From: Candidatus Dojkabacteria bacterium
GTDB lineage: Bacteria; Patescibacteriota; Dojkabacteria; SC72
Direction: 5' to 3'
Assembly: GCA_012511375.1 (NCBI GenBank)
Contig: JAAZGF010000103.1
Coordinates: 1 to 6,548 of the forward strand
Length of the DNA: 6,548 nt
Under the pieces are notes generated by a model. That model saw nothing but the letters and a program-made list of their open reading frames with translations, did not search any database and was not told the DNA's origin. Within the stretch, counting starts at the first letter, position 1, and every line of letters starts with the position of its first letter. The translations under genes and the position numbers were made by a program. Below are positions 1 through 6,336 of this stretch, one piece after another.

Positions 1-673
1 TAATTTCAGGATATGTTACCAAGAGGTACTGTATATTCATAATGAGATCCATTAATTGTTCTCTTGCTAGTTTAGGTTTTCCTCTGTATCCATCTATTAT
101 CATAGAGACTTTTGTTTTAGAAAGAATTGCATCTATCTTATCTCTATTTTCTGGGACAAGTATATGCCTAATATCTTTGTAAACCTCTGTATATATACCT
201 CCTTGTCCTATTGCTAAAAGATGACCAAAACCAAGTCCATCCTTTTCGTATATGTCCGTACCTCCCTCTCTGTTAGCTCCTATAAAGAATTCCAGTTTAC
301 CCTCTATCATTTCCTGAATTAAAATTTTTGGTGCTACATTGCCTGTCTTTTTTGTTATTGTATCTCTTAACTCATTGTACTTCTCTTCAAACTCACTAAT
401 AGTCCTTATATCAAGATGGAGACCCTGGTAATCTGTCTTATGTGCCAAATCATCAGAAGTAGCTTTAATAGCGACGGGGAAAATGGTAGAAGCAAATTCT
501 ATTCCTGTCTCCAAACTACTAACAACCATCTGTTTAGGAGTATCTATCTTAAACTCTTGTAACAGCTTAATACCTACATCTTCAGGAAGTACTGAAACTT
601 TTTCTTTAGTAATGTACTCTTCTAAAACCTTCTTGTTTTTAGGTTTTCTCTTGTAGTCATCAGAATCTACTAT
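1..673 (-). CDS. acdB: ADP-forming acyl-CoA synthetase, beta (ATP-grasp) subunit, partial, no standard start codon
   Basis: Reading the minus strand from about 673 to the left edge gives an uninterrupted 224-residue frame that matches the ATP-grasp beta part of acetate/acyl-CoA ligase (ADP-forming), the subunit that transfers phosphate between the enzyme's phosphohistidine and ADP. Visible family marks, counted from the AUA at 673: the AIKATSDDLAHKTD segment with H78 (likely the second phosphorylated histidine of archaeal homologues), IQEMIEGKLEFFIG at 119-132, AIGQGGIYTEVYKD at 154-167, and DGYRGKP at 194-200. Only the last 15-20 residues (the usual ELDINP-type end) should lie beyond the left edge. 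The segment ANREGGTDIYEKDG at 133-146 looks longer than in typical relatives. No ATG, GTG or TTG exists in frame before residue 49; the best start is ATA at 673-671, 9 nt after AAGGAG. The frame is continuous with acdA except for the TAA at 697-695. Family identity is secure; the start is not. Confidence 0.88.
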   Translation of the reverse strand, partial: MVDSDDYKRKPKNKKVLEEYITKEKVSVLPEDVGIKLLQEFKIDTPKQMVVSSLETGIEFASTIFPVAIKATSDDLAHKTDYQGLHLDIRTISEFEEKYNELRDTITKKTGNVAPKILIQEMIEGKLEFFIGANREGGTDIYEKDGLGFGHLLAIGQGGIYTEVYKDIRHILVPENRDKIDAILSKTKVSMIIDGYRGKPKLAREQLMDLIMNIQYLLVTYPEI

Positions 674-688
674 TTTAGTCAGCTCCTT
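671..688 (-). promoter_or_regulatory. Shine-Dalgarno site and candidate AUA start of acdB
   Basis: On the minus strand AAGGAG occupies 688-683, followed by 9 nt and then ATA at 673-671 in the frame of the beta subunit. It is the only strong ribosome-binding sequence in the minus-strand cluster, and it sits 6 nt after the acdA stop. The CTG at 682-680 is in frame but directly abuts the AAGGAG, leaving no spacer. The ATG at 660-658 is out of frame and closes after 12 codons. The AUA start is inferred from spacing only. Confidence 0.5.
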
Positions 689-694
689 GTTCTT

Positions 695-2029
695 TTAATA
701 ATCAGAAATTTTTGATATTAATCTAATTGCTTGTTGGATATCATCAAATGAAGGGCAATTGTTTTCTTCAAGAATTCTTTTTCCTGATCTAACATCTTTG
801 CCACCTAAGAAACAAGTATATATGGGTTTAGAAGCTGTTTTAGAAAGATCTGCAATTACTTGTGCAGTAGCTTCTATCTCTGTGATTAACTGGGGAGTTA
901 ATATTACTAAAATACTGTCAACAGAGATTTCTTCTAGGAGATCTTTTATAACATTCTCATACCTGTCACTTTTAGCATCTCCTAATATGTCAACAGGGTT
1001 TGTAAGAGTAGTTTCTTCGGGTAGATATTTTAGAAATTTTTCTCTAGTTTTTTCATTTATTTGTCCAAGTTCTAACCCTTCAGCCTCTATTCTATCCACT
1101 GCTATTATCCCTGGTCCCCCTGCATTGGACACTATTCCAACTTTTTTTCCTTTAGGTAATTGTCCAGAATCAACGAGGCTCATAAGTTGAAAAAGCTCTT
1201 GTGAGTTCTCTGTAAAAATCATATTACTTTTTTTAACTGCAGCAATTGTTGTATCAAAGGAAGAAGCTAATGATCCTGTATGAGAGATGATAGCCTCTCT
1301 TGCTTTTTCTGAACTACCAGGGGCTATAATGAGGACTGGTTTTTTGGCTTTCTGAACTAAAGTTACGAACTCTTTTCCATCTGTAAATTCTTCTAGATAG
1401 AGAGCTATTGCTGTAATGTCTTTGTCTGATACAAGCATTTCCATTAGCTCATTCTCATGAATATCTGCCTTGTTCCCTAAAGATATTATATGGGAGAAGC
1501 CTAAACCCTTTTCACATGCCATGTCTAAAACAGCAGCACAGAAGGCTCCTGATTGAGATATGAAAGCTATTTTCCCATTCCCAGGATTTTCTCTTGCAAA
1601 TGAAAGATTGATTTTTGCCTTGTTATTAATATATCCTAAGCAGTTTGGACCTAGGAGTCTGATATTTTCCTTTTTAAGTTTTCTTTTAATTCTCTCCTCA
1701 AGCTCTTTGCCCTGCTCTCCTACCTCCTTAAAACCAGCTGATATTATTACTACACCTTTAACCTGTTTTGTAACACATTGATCTATGACGTTTTCTACGA
1801 ACTGATGTGGAATAGCAATACAGACCATCTCTACATCTTCTTCTATTTGAAGTATATCTGCATATGCCTTTCTTCCTTGTAATTCCTCGTAGTTAGGGTT
1901 TACTGGATATATTTTACCATTGTATCCTCCCTCTATTAGGTTTTTCATAATTACAGACCCTATTTTCTCAGAGTCTTGAGAAACACCAACGATAGCTATA
2001 GATTTGGGGGAAAATATATTTTGTTCCAT
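695..2029 (-). CDS. acdA: ADP-forming acyl-CoA synthetase, alpha (CoA-binding / ligase) subunit
   Basis: A 444-residue protein of the acetate/acyl-CoA ligase (ADP-forming) family. The alpha part binds the acyl-CoA, phosphorolyses the thioester and carries the catalytic phosphohistidine, conserving thioester energy as ATP together with the beta subunit. Domains seen: an N-terminal Rossmann CoA-binding domain (about 1-135; IAIVGVS at 11-17, LLGPNCLGY at 125-133), a succinyl-CoA-ligase-like domain (about 150-285; FISQSGAF at 156-163, SHTGSLA with catalytic H250), and a third ligase domain (SNAGGPG at 301-307, NPVDILGDA at 344-352). Archaeal separate alpha subunits are about 460 residues, so 444 is normal for a split enzyme; bacterial homologues are more often one chain of about 700. 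ATG follows the korB stop after 3 nt with no Shine-Dalgarno sequence, suggesting coupled translation. Substrate (acetate, branched or aryl acids) cannot be read from sequence. The same-frame relation to acdB is unusual. Confidence 0.95.
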   Translation of the reverse strand: MEQNIFSPKSIAIVGVSQDSEKIGSVIMKNLIEGGYNGKIYPVNPNYEELQGRKAYADILQIEEDVEMVCIAIPHQFVENVIDQCVTKQVKGVVIISAGFKEVGEQGKELEERIKRKLKKENIRLLGPNCLGYINNKAKINLSFARENPGNGKIAFISQSGAFCAAVLDMACEKGLGFSHIISLGNKADIHENELMEMLVSDKDITAIALYLEEFTDGKEFVTLVQKAKKPVLIIAPGSSEKAREAIISHTGSLASSFDTTIAAVKKSNMIFTENSQELFQLMSLVDSGQLPKGKKVGIVSNAGGPGIIAVDRIEAEGLELGQINEKTREKFLKYLPEETTLTNPVDILGDAKSDRYENVIKDLLEEISVDSILVILTPQLITEIEATAQVIADLSKTASKPIYTCFLGGKDVRSGKRILEENNCPSFDDIQQAIRLISKISDY

Positions 2030-2032
2030 TTA

Positions 2033-2896
2033 CTATTCAAAATATTTTAAAAGGTGAGCAGTATCTTGTATTTTGACTTCATCTACCAGTTCAGTAAGAG
2101 TATCTTTTCTATTATGTACTCTCTCATAGAAACTCTTAAGAGTATTATTCCTATATATTATACCAGTATATATAGAAGAGTTGTCTAATATCTCTGTAGC
2201 ATTTTTTAGAGATAGATTGTTGTAGTTTTCTAAGGAGTCTGTCTTTTTAATGTTTTGTATTGCCCACTCCGGAGAGAAATCTTTGTTGTATTTGGGACAT
2301 ATCTGTATGACTTCAATAACGCTACATCCGTTGTTTTCTATTCCACTCTTAATTATTTCGGAAAGCTGTAGTGGATCTGTGGAGGTACCTCTTGCATAGA
2401 AGGAAGGGTCTAAGGAAAGTATGAATTTTGATACATTCAAACTTCTCTCTGGTCTTCCCTTTGGTAATCCATACATGGGTTTTTCTTCTTGTGTGCTAAC
2501 TGTGGCTTGTCCTGTTGTTAATGCAAAATTCTGATTGTTATGAATCAATATTGTAATATTGTAGTTAGCTTTTACAGCGTGAATTAGGTGGTCTATTCCT
2601 TCATGAAAGCATGCTCCATCTCCTATATCTGCGATAACGGTAAACCTCCTGTTTGCTAAATGTGCACCTACAGCTAAAGGTATAGATCTGCCATGTAATC
2701 CTTTAAATCCATATACATTTATTTTGTCAGCTCCATTCCCGTTACACCCAATATCAAAAGACATAAAGAGTTCAGAAGGAGAAATGTTAAGTTCAACAAG
2801 AGCTTTTTTAAGTGAAGCATGTAGAGCAAAGTTACCACATCCTGGGCACCATGTTGGTGTATTTGTTGAATTGTAATCTTTAATAGTAAGAGACAT
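2033..2896 (-). CDS. korB: 2-oxoacid:ferredoxin oxidoreductase, beta (TPP-binding) subunit
   Basis: A 287-residue beta subunit of the 2-oxoacid:acceptor oxidoreductase superfamily. It holds thiamine diphosphate and one [4Fe-4S] cluster, decarboxylating a 2-oxoacid and passing electrons to ferredoxin. Cluster ligands are visible: C17 and C20 in WCPGCGN, C51 in GCNGNG, and C200 in QICPKYN. The conserved HGR lies at 68-70. The TPP/Mg motif begins at GDG 92-94 and continues through HNNQNFALTTGQATVST at 119-135; this is the GDG-x-x-x-x-EG, HNNQ variant rather than the textbook GDGDA-x-x-IG form, and the catalytic pattern is otherwise intact. The C-terminal 80 residues are less recognisable. Its ATG directly abuts the korA stop (TAA then ATG, 0 nt gap) with no Shine-Dalgarno sequence, so translation is probably coupled. 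Substrate (pyruvate, 2-oxoglutarate or amino-acid-derived oxoacids) is undetermined. Confidence 0.95.
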   Translation of the reverse strand: MSLTIKDYNSTNTPTWCPGCGNFALHASLKKALVELNISPSELFMSFDIGCNGNGADKINVYGFKGLHGRSIPLAVGAHLANRRFTVIADIGDGACFHEGIDHLIHAVKANYNITILIHNNQNFALTTGQATVSTQEEKPMYGLPKGRPERSLNVSKFILSLDPSFYARGTSTDPLQLSEIIKSGIENNGCSVIEVIQICPKYNKDFSPEWAIQNIKKTDSLENYNNLSLKNATEILDNSSIYTGIIYRNNTLKSFYERVHNRKDTLTELVDEVKIQDTAHLLKYFE

Positions 2897-4600
2897 TTAA
2901 TTGTTTAAAAAATCTAAAATATCTTCTACAAAAAATGGTCTTCCATCGTACTTAAGTAATCTTTCTTTAAATATATATCCTGTTTCCTGAGTAATCAAAG
3001 AGCCAAATTGTCCTGTTTGGTTGTTTTCTAAAAGAACTATTCTTGTTCCTTTCTCTATGAAGTCCTCTAAAGTTTTAGTTTTTAAAGGGTGTACATACTC
3101 GTAGTGTAAATAGCTAATATCATTTCTGTCCTCTATAACATCAAGAACTGTATTCTTTACACTACCCCAACCTACAAATAGTACTTCAGGAGTAGATTTT
3201 CCATACAGTTTGGGTTCAGGTAAATGTTCTTCTAAAAGAGATAGCTTTCTCATTCTCTTTTCTGCCATTAGTAAGGTGTCATTACTTTCCTCTGTAGAAG
3301 TTCCATCTTCAGTATGCTCGTCACTGTTGTGTATGTATGGTTTTTTCTCTTTTGAAGGAACCCACCGAGGTGAAATTCCAGATTCAGTAAGTTCGTACCT
3401 ATTCTCTCCTTCGCTTAACCCTCTCATTATTTCACTCTCTTTAGGTAAGGATTTAACACTAAACAGGGATTCTGATATTTGTTTTTCTGAGAGTACAATG
3501 ACTGGGATTTGATATGTCTCTGCTATATTAAATGCTTCTTGTATTAAAGTGTATCCTGAAATAGCATCACTTGTAGCTATTACACAACGAGGGAAGTCTC
3601 CATGTCCTCCTTTTACAGCAGTGTTTAAATCTCCAGCTCCTGTCCATGTTGGAAGGCCTGTCCCTGCTCCTGTTCTTTGAGAGAGAAATATGACTAAGGG
3701 AGTTTCTGAAATCCCAGCACATGAGATAGTTTCAATCATTAAATCAAATCCTCCCCCAGATGTACCTACTAATGCCCTAGTTCCCATATACATACTACCC
3801 ATAGCCATTTGTACAGCTGTTATTTCATTCTCTGCCTGTTTAACTAATATCTTTGTTTCCTCTGATGTGTCTCCCAGAAATTTAAAGATAGAGGTGGCAG
3901 GGGTCATAGGATAGGCATAGTATGCTCTAACTCCGCCTGCTACTGCTCCTAGAGAGATTCCATGATTACCAGTCATTATTAAAGATTTTTGACTAAACAT
4001 ATCAGTCTGGGGTAAGTCGAATTTCTTGCTAAGCTCTGGTCTGTATGAAGGAGAATTATATCCTGCTAATATGGCATTCTTTTCAGCTTCTAGATCAATG
4101 TTTTTGTTCTTTAAAAAATCAAGAACAACATCTATTAATATGTCTGTTTCTAAGGTTAATATTTTCCAAAGAAAGCCTAACATTACAACATTAGACATAA
4201 TCTCAGTCCCTCCAGCATCGGTAGCGATACTCTTTGAATCAATATATATTTTAGTGATATTTTTCTTCAGTAATACTGTCTCCTGTTCTTGAGAGAACGA
4301 GTAGTTTTTAAAATCATAAACAAGAATTCCGTTTTCTTTAATGTTATCAAAGTACTTATCTAATGATTCTGCTGTAAAACAAAGTAATATATCACTATAT
4401 CTACTAGAAGAGTTAATTTGAGAATTAGAAACATCTAGCTGATATGATGCTGTTCCTCCTGTAATAAGGGAAGGGTACTCTCTGTATGCAAATATTTTGT
4501 ATCCTTCTTTGTTTAGTGCTTTAGCAAGCAAAAGTCCAGTTGTATTAATTCCTTGTCCAGATGCACCTGCAAATTTTATAGATATTCTTTTTTTGGACAT
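2897..4600 (-). CDS. korA: 2-oxoacid:ferredoxin oxidoreductase, fused gamma-alpha subunit
   Basis: A 567-residue subunit in which the gamma and alpha domains of 2-oxoacid:ferredoxin oxidoreductase are joined, the common KorA form that pairs with KorB. The gamma domain is at about 1-190 (FAGASGQGINTTG at 10-22, REYPSLITGGTASYQL at 40-55). The alpha domain follows: GNHGISLGAVAGG at 211-223, AYPMTPATS at 229-237, ENEITAVQMAMGSMYMG at 257-273, TSGGGFDLMIE at 280-290, QRTGAGTGLPT at 308-318, HGDFPR at 333-338. The late signature GISPRW (408-413), YIHNSDEHTEDG (422-433), the MAEKRMRK linker (445-452) and ENNQTGQ (525-531) complete the family pattern. Length is normal and no FeS motif of its own is present. 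The ATG at 4600 begins 7 nt after a good -10 box, so the message may be leaderless. It heads a cluster of korA, korB, acdA and acdB, which links it to acyl-CoA-driven ATP formation. Confidence 0.95.
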   Translation of the reverse strand: MSKKRISIKFAGASGQGINTTGLLLAKALNKEGYKIFAYREYPSLITGGTASYQLDVSNSQINSSSRYSDILLCFTAESLDKYFDNIKENGILVYDFKNYSFSQEQETVLLKKNITKIYIDSKSIATDAGGTEIMSNVVMLGFLWKILTLETDILIDVVLDFLKNKNIDLEAEKNAILAGYNSPSYRPELSKKFDLPQTDMFSQKSLIMTGNHGISLGAVAGGVRAYYAYPMTPATSIFKFLGDTSEETKILVKQAENEITAVQMAMGSMYMGTRALVGTSGGGFDLMIETISCAGISETPLVIFLSQRTGAGTGLPTWTGAGDLNTAVKGGHGDFPRCVIATSDAISGYTLIQEAFNIAETYQIPVIVLSEKQISESLFSVKSLPKESEIMRGLSEGENRYELTESGISPRWVPSKEKKPYIHNSDEHTEDGTSTEESNDTLLMAEKRMRKLSLLEEHLPEPKLYGKSTPEVLFVGWGSVKNTVLDVIEDRNDISYLHYEYVHPLKTKTLEDFIEKGTRIVLLENNQTGQFGSLITQETGYIFKERLLKYDGRPFFVEDILDFLNN

Positions 4601-4607
4601 TGGTAAT

Positions 4608-4636
4608 AATATACTTGAAGGAGTTACTTATGTAAA
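4608..4636 (-). promoter_or_regulatory. Promoter of the korA-korB-acdA-acdB cluster
   Basis: On the minus strand TTTACA (4636-4631) and TATATT (4613-4608) are separated by 17 nt, each matching the sigma-70 consensus at 5 of 6 positions. The -35 box begins just after the exonuclease stop. Only 7 nt (ATTACCA) lie between the -10 box and the korA ATG, so the predicted start site falls at or within a few bases of the start codon. The cluster can thus be transcribed separately from the exonuclease, although readthrough from upstream is possible because no terminator is seen. Confidence 0.65.
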
Positions 4637-4639
4637 TAT

Positions 4640-5398
4640 TTAATCAAAAAGTGTCTTACCGCCCGCATACAGGACTCTATCAATATTCCATTCTAAGTCA
4701 TCTTTCTCTGTTAGGTTTTCCTTTAACCATTCCAGATATCCCCTATCCTCTTTAGCAATATCGACTAGAGCTCTTCCAGCATATTTGCCAAAATTAATAT
4801 TTCTCATAAATGCAGGCTCTCTAGTTATTTGTATCATCTGTTCAGTAGTAAACTTACTGTTCTTTTCAATATATTTGTACAGATCTCTTAAAAAGAAAAC
4901 ATCACTTAAAGCATCATGAGCTTTGTTATGCTCCTTGTTCTCTTTTTTGTAGAGTCCTAAGTAGTATCTAAGGTATTGCAAAGAGTAGCTCTCTATATCC
5001 ATCCCTTCTTCTTCAAACATGTTTCTTGCTAATTTAAATGTACATATCTTCTTTGGTATATCTATGCCTTTCTTTTCTAGTACTTCTGCATCAAACTCAA
5101 TATTATGTGCAACCCAAATATATTCTTTAGCTAAGTATTGCAAGTACTCTTTTAGCTGAGTTCCTTTGTATTCTACATCTTTGAAATCTTTTGGTAATGT
5201 TGCATCTTGAAAGGGTTGATACCTTTTTAAAAACTCTGGGGTTAGATGGTGTATAGCCATGGCAGAGTAACTGACTTTTTGAATGGGGTTAAAGTACATG
5301 TTAAGAATCTCTCCACTGTCTTTTAGGATGGCTAGTTGTACAATGTCTTTACTTTGTATATCCGTTGTTTCTGTGTCAAAGAAAAGTATTTTTTCCAT
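4640..5398 (-). CDS. DnaQ-family (DEDDh) 3'-5' exonuclease with C-terminal FGKYAGR-type domain
   Basis: A 252-residue exonuclease. The catalytic domain (about 1-178) shows all five DEDDh residues: D8 and E10 in FFDTET, D103 in AHNIEFD, and H161 and D166 in AHDALSD; these bind two metal ions for hydrolysis of 3' ends of DNA or RNA. A short C-terminal domain at about 196-226 (INFGKYAGRALVDIA then GYLEWL) resembles the DUF3820-type tail of E. coli ExoX and some PolC-like exonucleases. The start at 5398 is chosen because FFDTET normally lies a few residues from the N-terminus. The frame stays open to 5506, but the extra 36 residues are non-conserved and overlap map. There is no Shine-Dalgarno sequence; an extended -10 box ends 10 nt upstream. 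The next gene, korA, starts 39 nt downstream with its own promoter. Whether it acts in repair, proofreading or RNA turnover cannot be told. The middle LQYLRYYLGLY motif recalls patescibacterial homologues. Confidence 0.92.
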   Translation of the reverse strand: MEKILFFDTETTDIQSKDIVQLAILKDSGEILNMYFNPIQKVSYSAMAIHHLTPEFLKRYQPFQDATLPKDFKDVEYKGTQLKEYLQYLAKEYIWVAHNIEFDAEVLEKKGIDIPKKICTFKLARNMFEEEGMDIESYSLQYLRYYLGLYKKENKEHNKAHDALSDVFFLRDLYKYIEKNSKFTTEQMIQITREPAFMRNINFGKYAGRALVDIAKEDRGYLEWLKENLTEKDDLEWNIDRVLYAGGKTLFD

Positions 5399-5408
5399 TT
5401 GTGCTTTG

Positions 5409-5417
5409 AGTATATCA
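5409..5417 (-). promoter_or_regulatory. Extended -10 promoter of the exonuclease gene
   Basis: On the minus strand TGATATACT (5417-5409) fits the extended -10 form TG-n-TATAAT with one mismatch. No convincing -35 box is seen 16-19 nt upstream, as expected for extended -10 promoters. The ATG lies 10 nt downstream, so the transcript would have 0-4 leader bases. Confidence 0.45.
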
Positions 5418-5422
5418 TTAAT

Positions 5423-5452
5423 TTCACATCTTAGGCTAAAGTGAGATATAAT
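5423..5452 (+). promoter_or_regulatory. Promoter of map, probably giving a leaderless mRNA
   Basis: TTCACA (5423-5428, 5 of 6 matches) and a perfect TATAAT (5447-5452) are 18 nt apart. The map ATG begins 9 nt after the last base of the -10 box, so the start site should fall within about three bases of the A of ATG. A GGGGGG run sits just before the ATG but leaves only 2 nt spacing, too close for normal Shine-Dalgarno pairing. The element overlaps the oppositely oriented exonuclease promoter region. Confidence 0.7.
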
Positions 5453-5460
5453 GGGGGGAA

Positions 5461-6228
5461 ATGGTAATACAGAAAGAGAAAGAAGAGAAAATATTAAAGA
5501 AGGCATGTGAGATATCTGTTGAGATATTAAAGAGACTTAAAGATGAGATCAGAGAGGGAGCTACTCCTTTGCACTTGGATACTCAAGCAGGTCTTTTGTG
5601 TAAGGAGTATGGTGTTAAGCCTGCATTTAGGGGTGTTCAAGGGTATAGTTTTAATACTTGTATTTCAGTTAATGATGTAGCTGTCCATGGTATCCCAAAG
5701 AATATAGCTTTTAAAAAGGGTGATTTAGTGTCTATTGATTTTGGAATTATTTATAAAGATATATATACAGATCACTGTTGGACATGGAGTATTGGAGAGC
5801 CTACGGAAAAAAACAGGAAGCTTTTAGATGCAGGGAAGGAGGCTGTAGAGAGAGCAATGATGAATGCTGTTGTAGGTAAGAGTGCTGGAGATCTTGGTTA
5901 TGTGATGGAAAAGGTTGCTAAGCAGAGTGGTTTTGATACTTTAAAAATGTTTGTAGGTCACGGTATTGGTAAAACTTTGCATGAGGATCCTGAAATACGA
6001 GCATTTGGTAACAGGGGTGAAGGAGATGAATTAGTTGATGGTATGGTTATATGTGTTGAGTGTCAGGTAGTGGATGATATCGGTTCTAAGGTTACTATAG
6101 ACAATGATGGTTGGTCTGCTAGAACAGTACATGGAGGGAATTCTGTTATGTTTGAGTATATGGTTTTAGTTAGAGAGAATACCCCTATCATACTTACAGA
6201 CACGCGAGATTGGAGTGTAGTTGTTTAG
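5461..6228 (+). CDS. map: type I methionine aminopeptidase
   Basis: A 255-residue cytoplasmic metallopeptidase that removes the initiator methionine from nascent proteins. All five metal ligands of the family are present: D93 (SIDFG), D104 (TDHCWT), H167 (GHGIG), E200 (CVECQ) and E232 (MFEYMVLV). Substrate-binding histidines H76 (VHGIP) and H174 (LHEDPEI) are also there. Length is typical of the compact bacterial type with no N-terminal zinc-finger or linker extension. MVICVECQVV replaces the more usual MVFTIEP stretch, and DNDGWSARTVHGGNSVMFEYMV is a slightly diverged C-terminal block, both mild. The ATG at 5461 is preceded in frame by a TAA at 5449-5451, and the N-terminal helix begins where the family's does, so the start is firm. 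It is divergent from the exonuclease; no clear terminator follows before the next promoter. Confidence 0.96.
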   Translation: MVIQKEKEEKILKKACEISVEILKRLKDEIREGATPLHLDTQAGLLCKEYGVKPAFRGVQGYSFNTCISVNDVAVHGIPKNIAFKKGDLVSIDFGIIYKDIYTDHCWTWSIGEPTEKNRKLLDAGKEAVERAMMNAVVGKSAGDLGYVMEKVAKQSGFDTLKMFVGHGIGKTLHEDPEIRAFGNRGEGDELVDGMVICVECQVVDDIGSKVTIDNDGWSARTVHGGNSVMFEYMVLVRENTPIILTDTRDWSVVV

Positions 6229-6250
6229 TAATCCCTAAAAATGGTATAAT
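6221..6250 (+). promoter_or_regulatory. Promoter of the lipoprotein gene (extended -10)
   Basis: TGGTATAAT (6242-6250) is a perfect extended -10 box. TTGTTT at 6221-6226, overlapping the last codons of map, is a fair -35 box at 18 nt. The predicted start site is near 6257, giving a leader of about 167 nt before the ATG at 6424. A second weaker box, TATACT (6250-6255), could shift the start by a few bases. Confidence 0.6.
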
Positions 6251-6272
6251 ATACTATAGGTTAATGCCTAAA

Positions 6273-6303
6273 TATTCTTTCTAGTCTTAGTACTAAAAGA
6301 ATA
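6273..6303 (+). repeat. Small inverted repeat / hairpin in the leader
   Basis: TATTCTTT (6273-6280) pairs perfectly with AAAGAATA (6296-6303). Inside, after a bulged C, TAGT (6282-6285) pairs with ACTA (6292-6295), leaving a 6-nt loop. The stem is AT-rich and not followed by a U-run, so it does not look like an intrinsic terminator of map. Confidence 0.5.
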
Positions 6304-6336
6304 ACTGCTCTTTAAAAAGGCCTATTTTTACATTTT

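Noticed and set aside
658..660. ATG at 660-658 as the acdB start
   Set aside because: It is out of frame with the beta subunit and meets a stop after 12 codons.
759..1190. Plus-strand open frame of 143 codons inside acdA, and similar ones at 1560-1781, 3210-3512, 3690-3914 and 4026-4292
   Set aside because: They are antisense to well-conserved genes, have no recognisable motifs and no promoter or ribosome-binding evidence.
5399..5506. A 36-residue N-terminal extension of the exonuclease frame (start at 5506)
   Set aside because: The extension is not family-like, overlaps the map start and its promoter, and the FFDTET motif should lie near the N-terminus as it does with the start at 5398.
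5451..5509. ATG at 5451 in another frame just upstream of map
   Set aside because: It closes after about 19 codons and encodes nothing recognisable; the ATG lies within the -10 box.
6264..6284. Six-codon ORF MPKYSF as a gene in its own right
   Set aside because: It has no Shine-Dalgarno site and is too short to support alone; mentioned only as a possible leader peptide in the structured leader.
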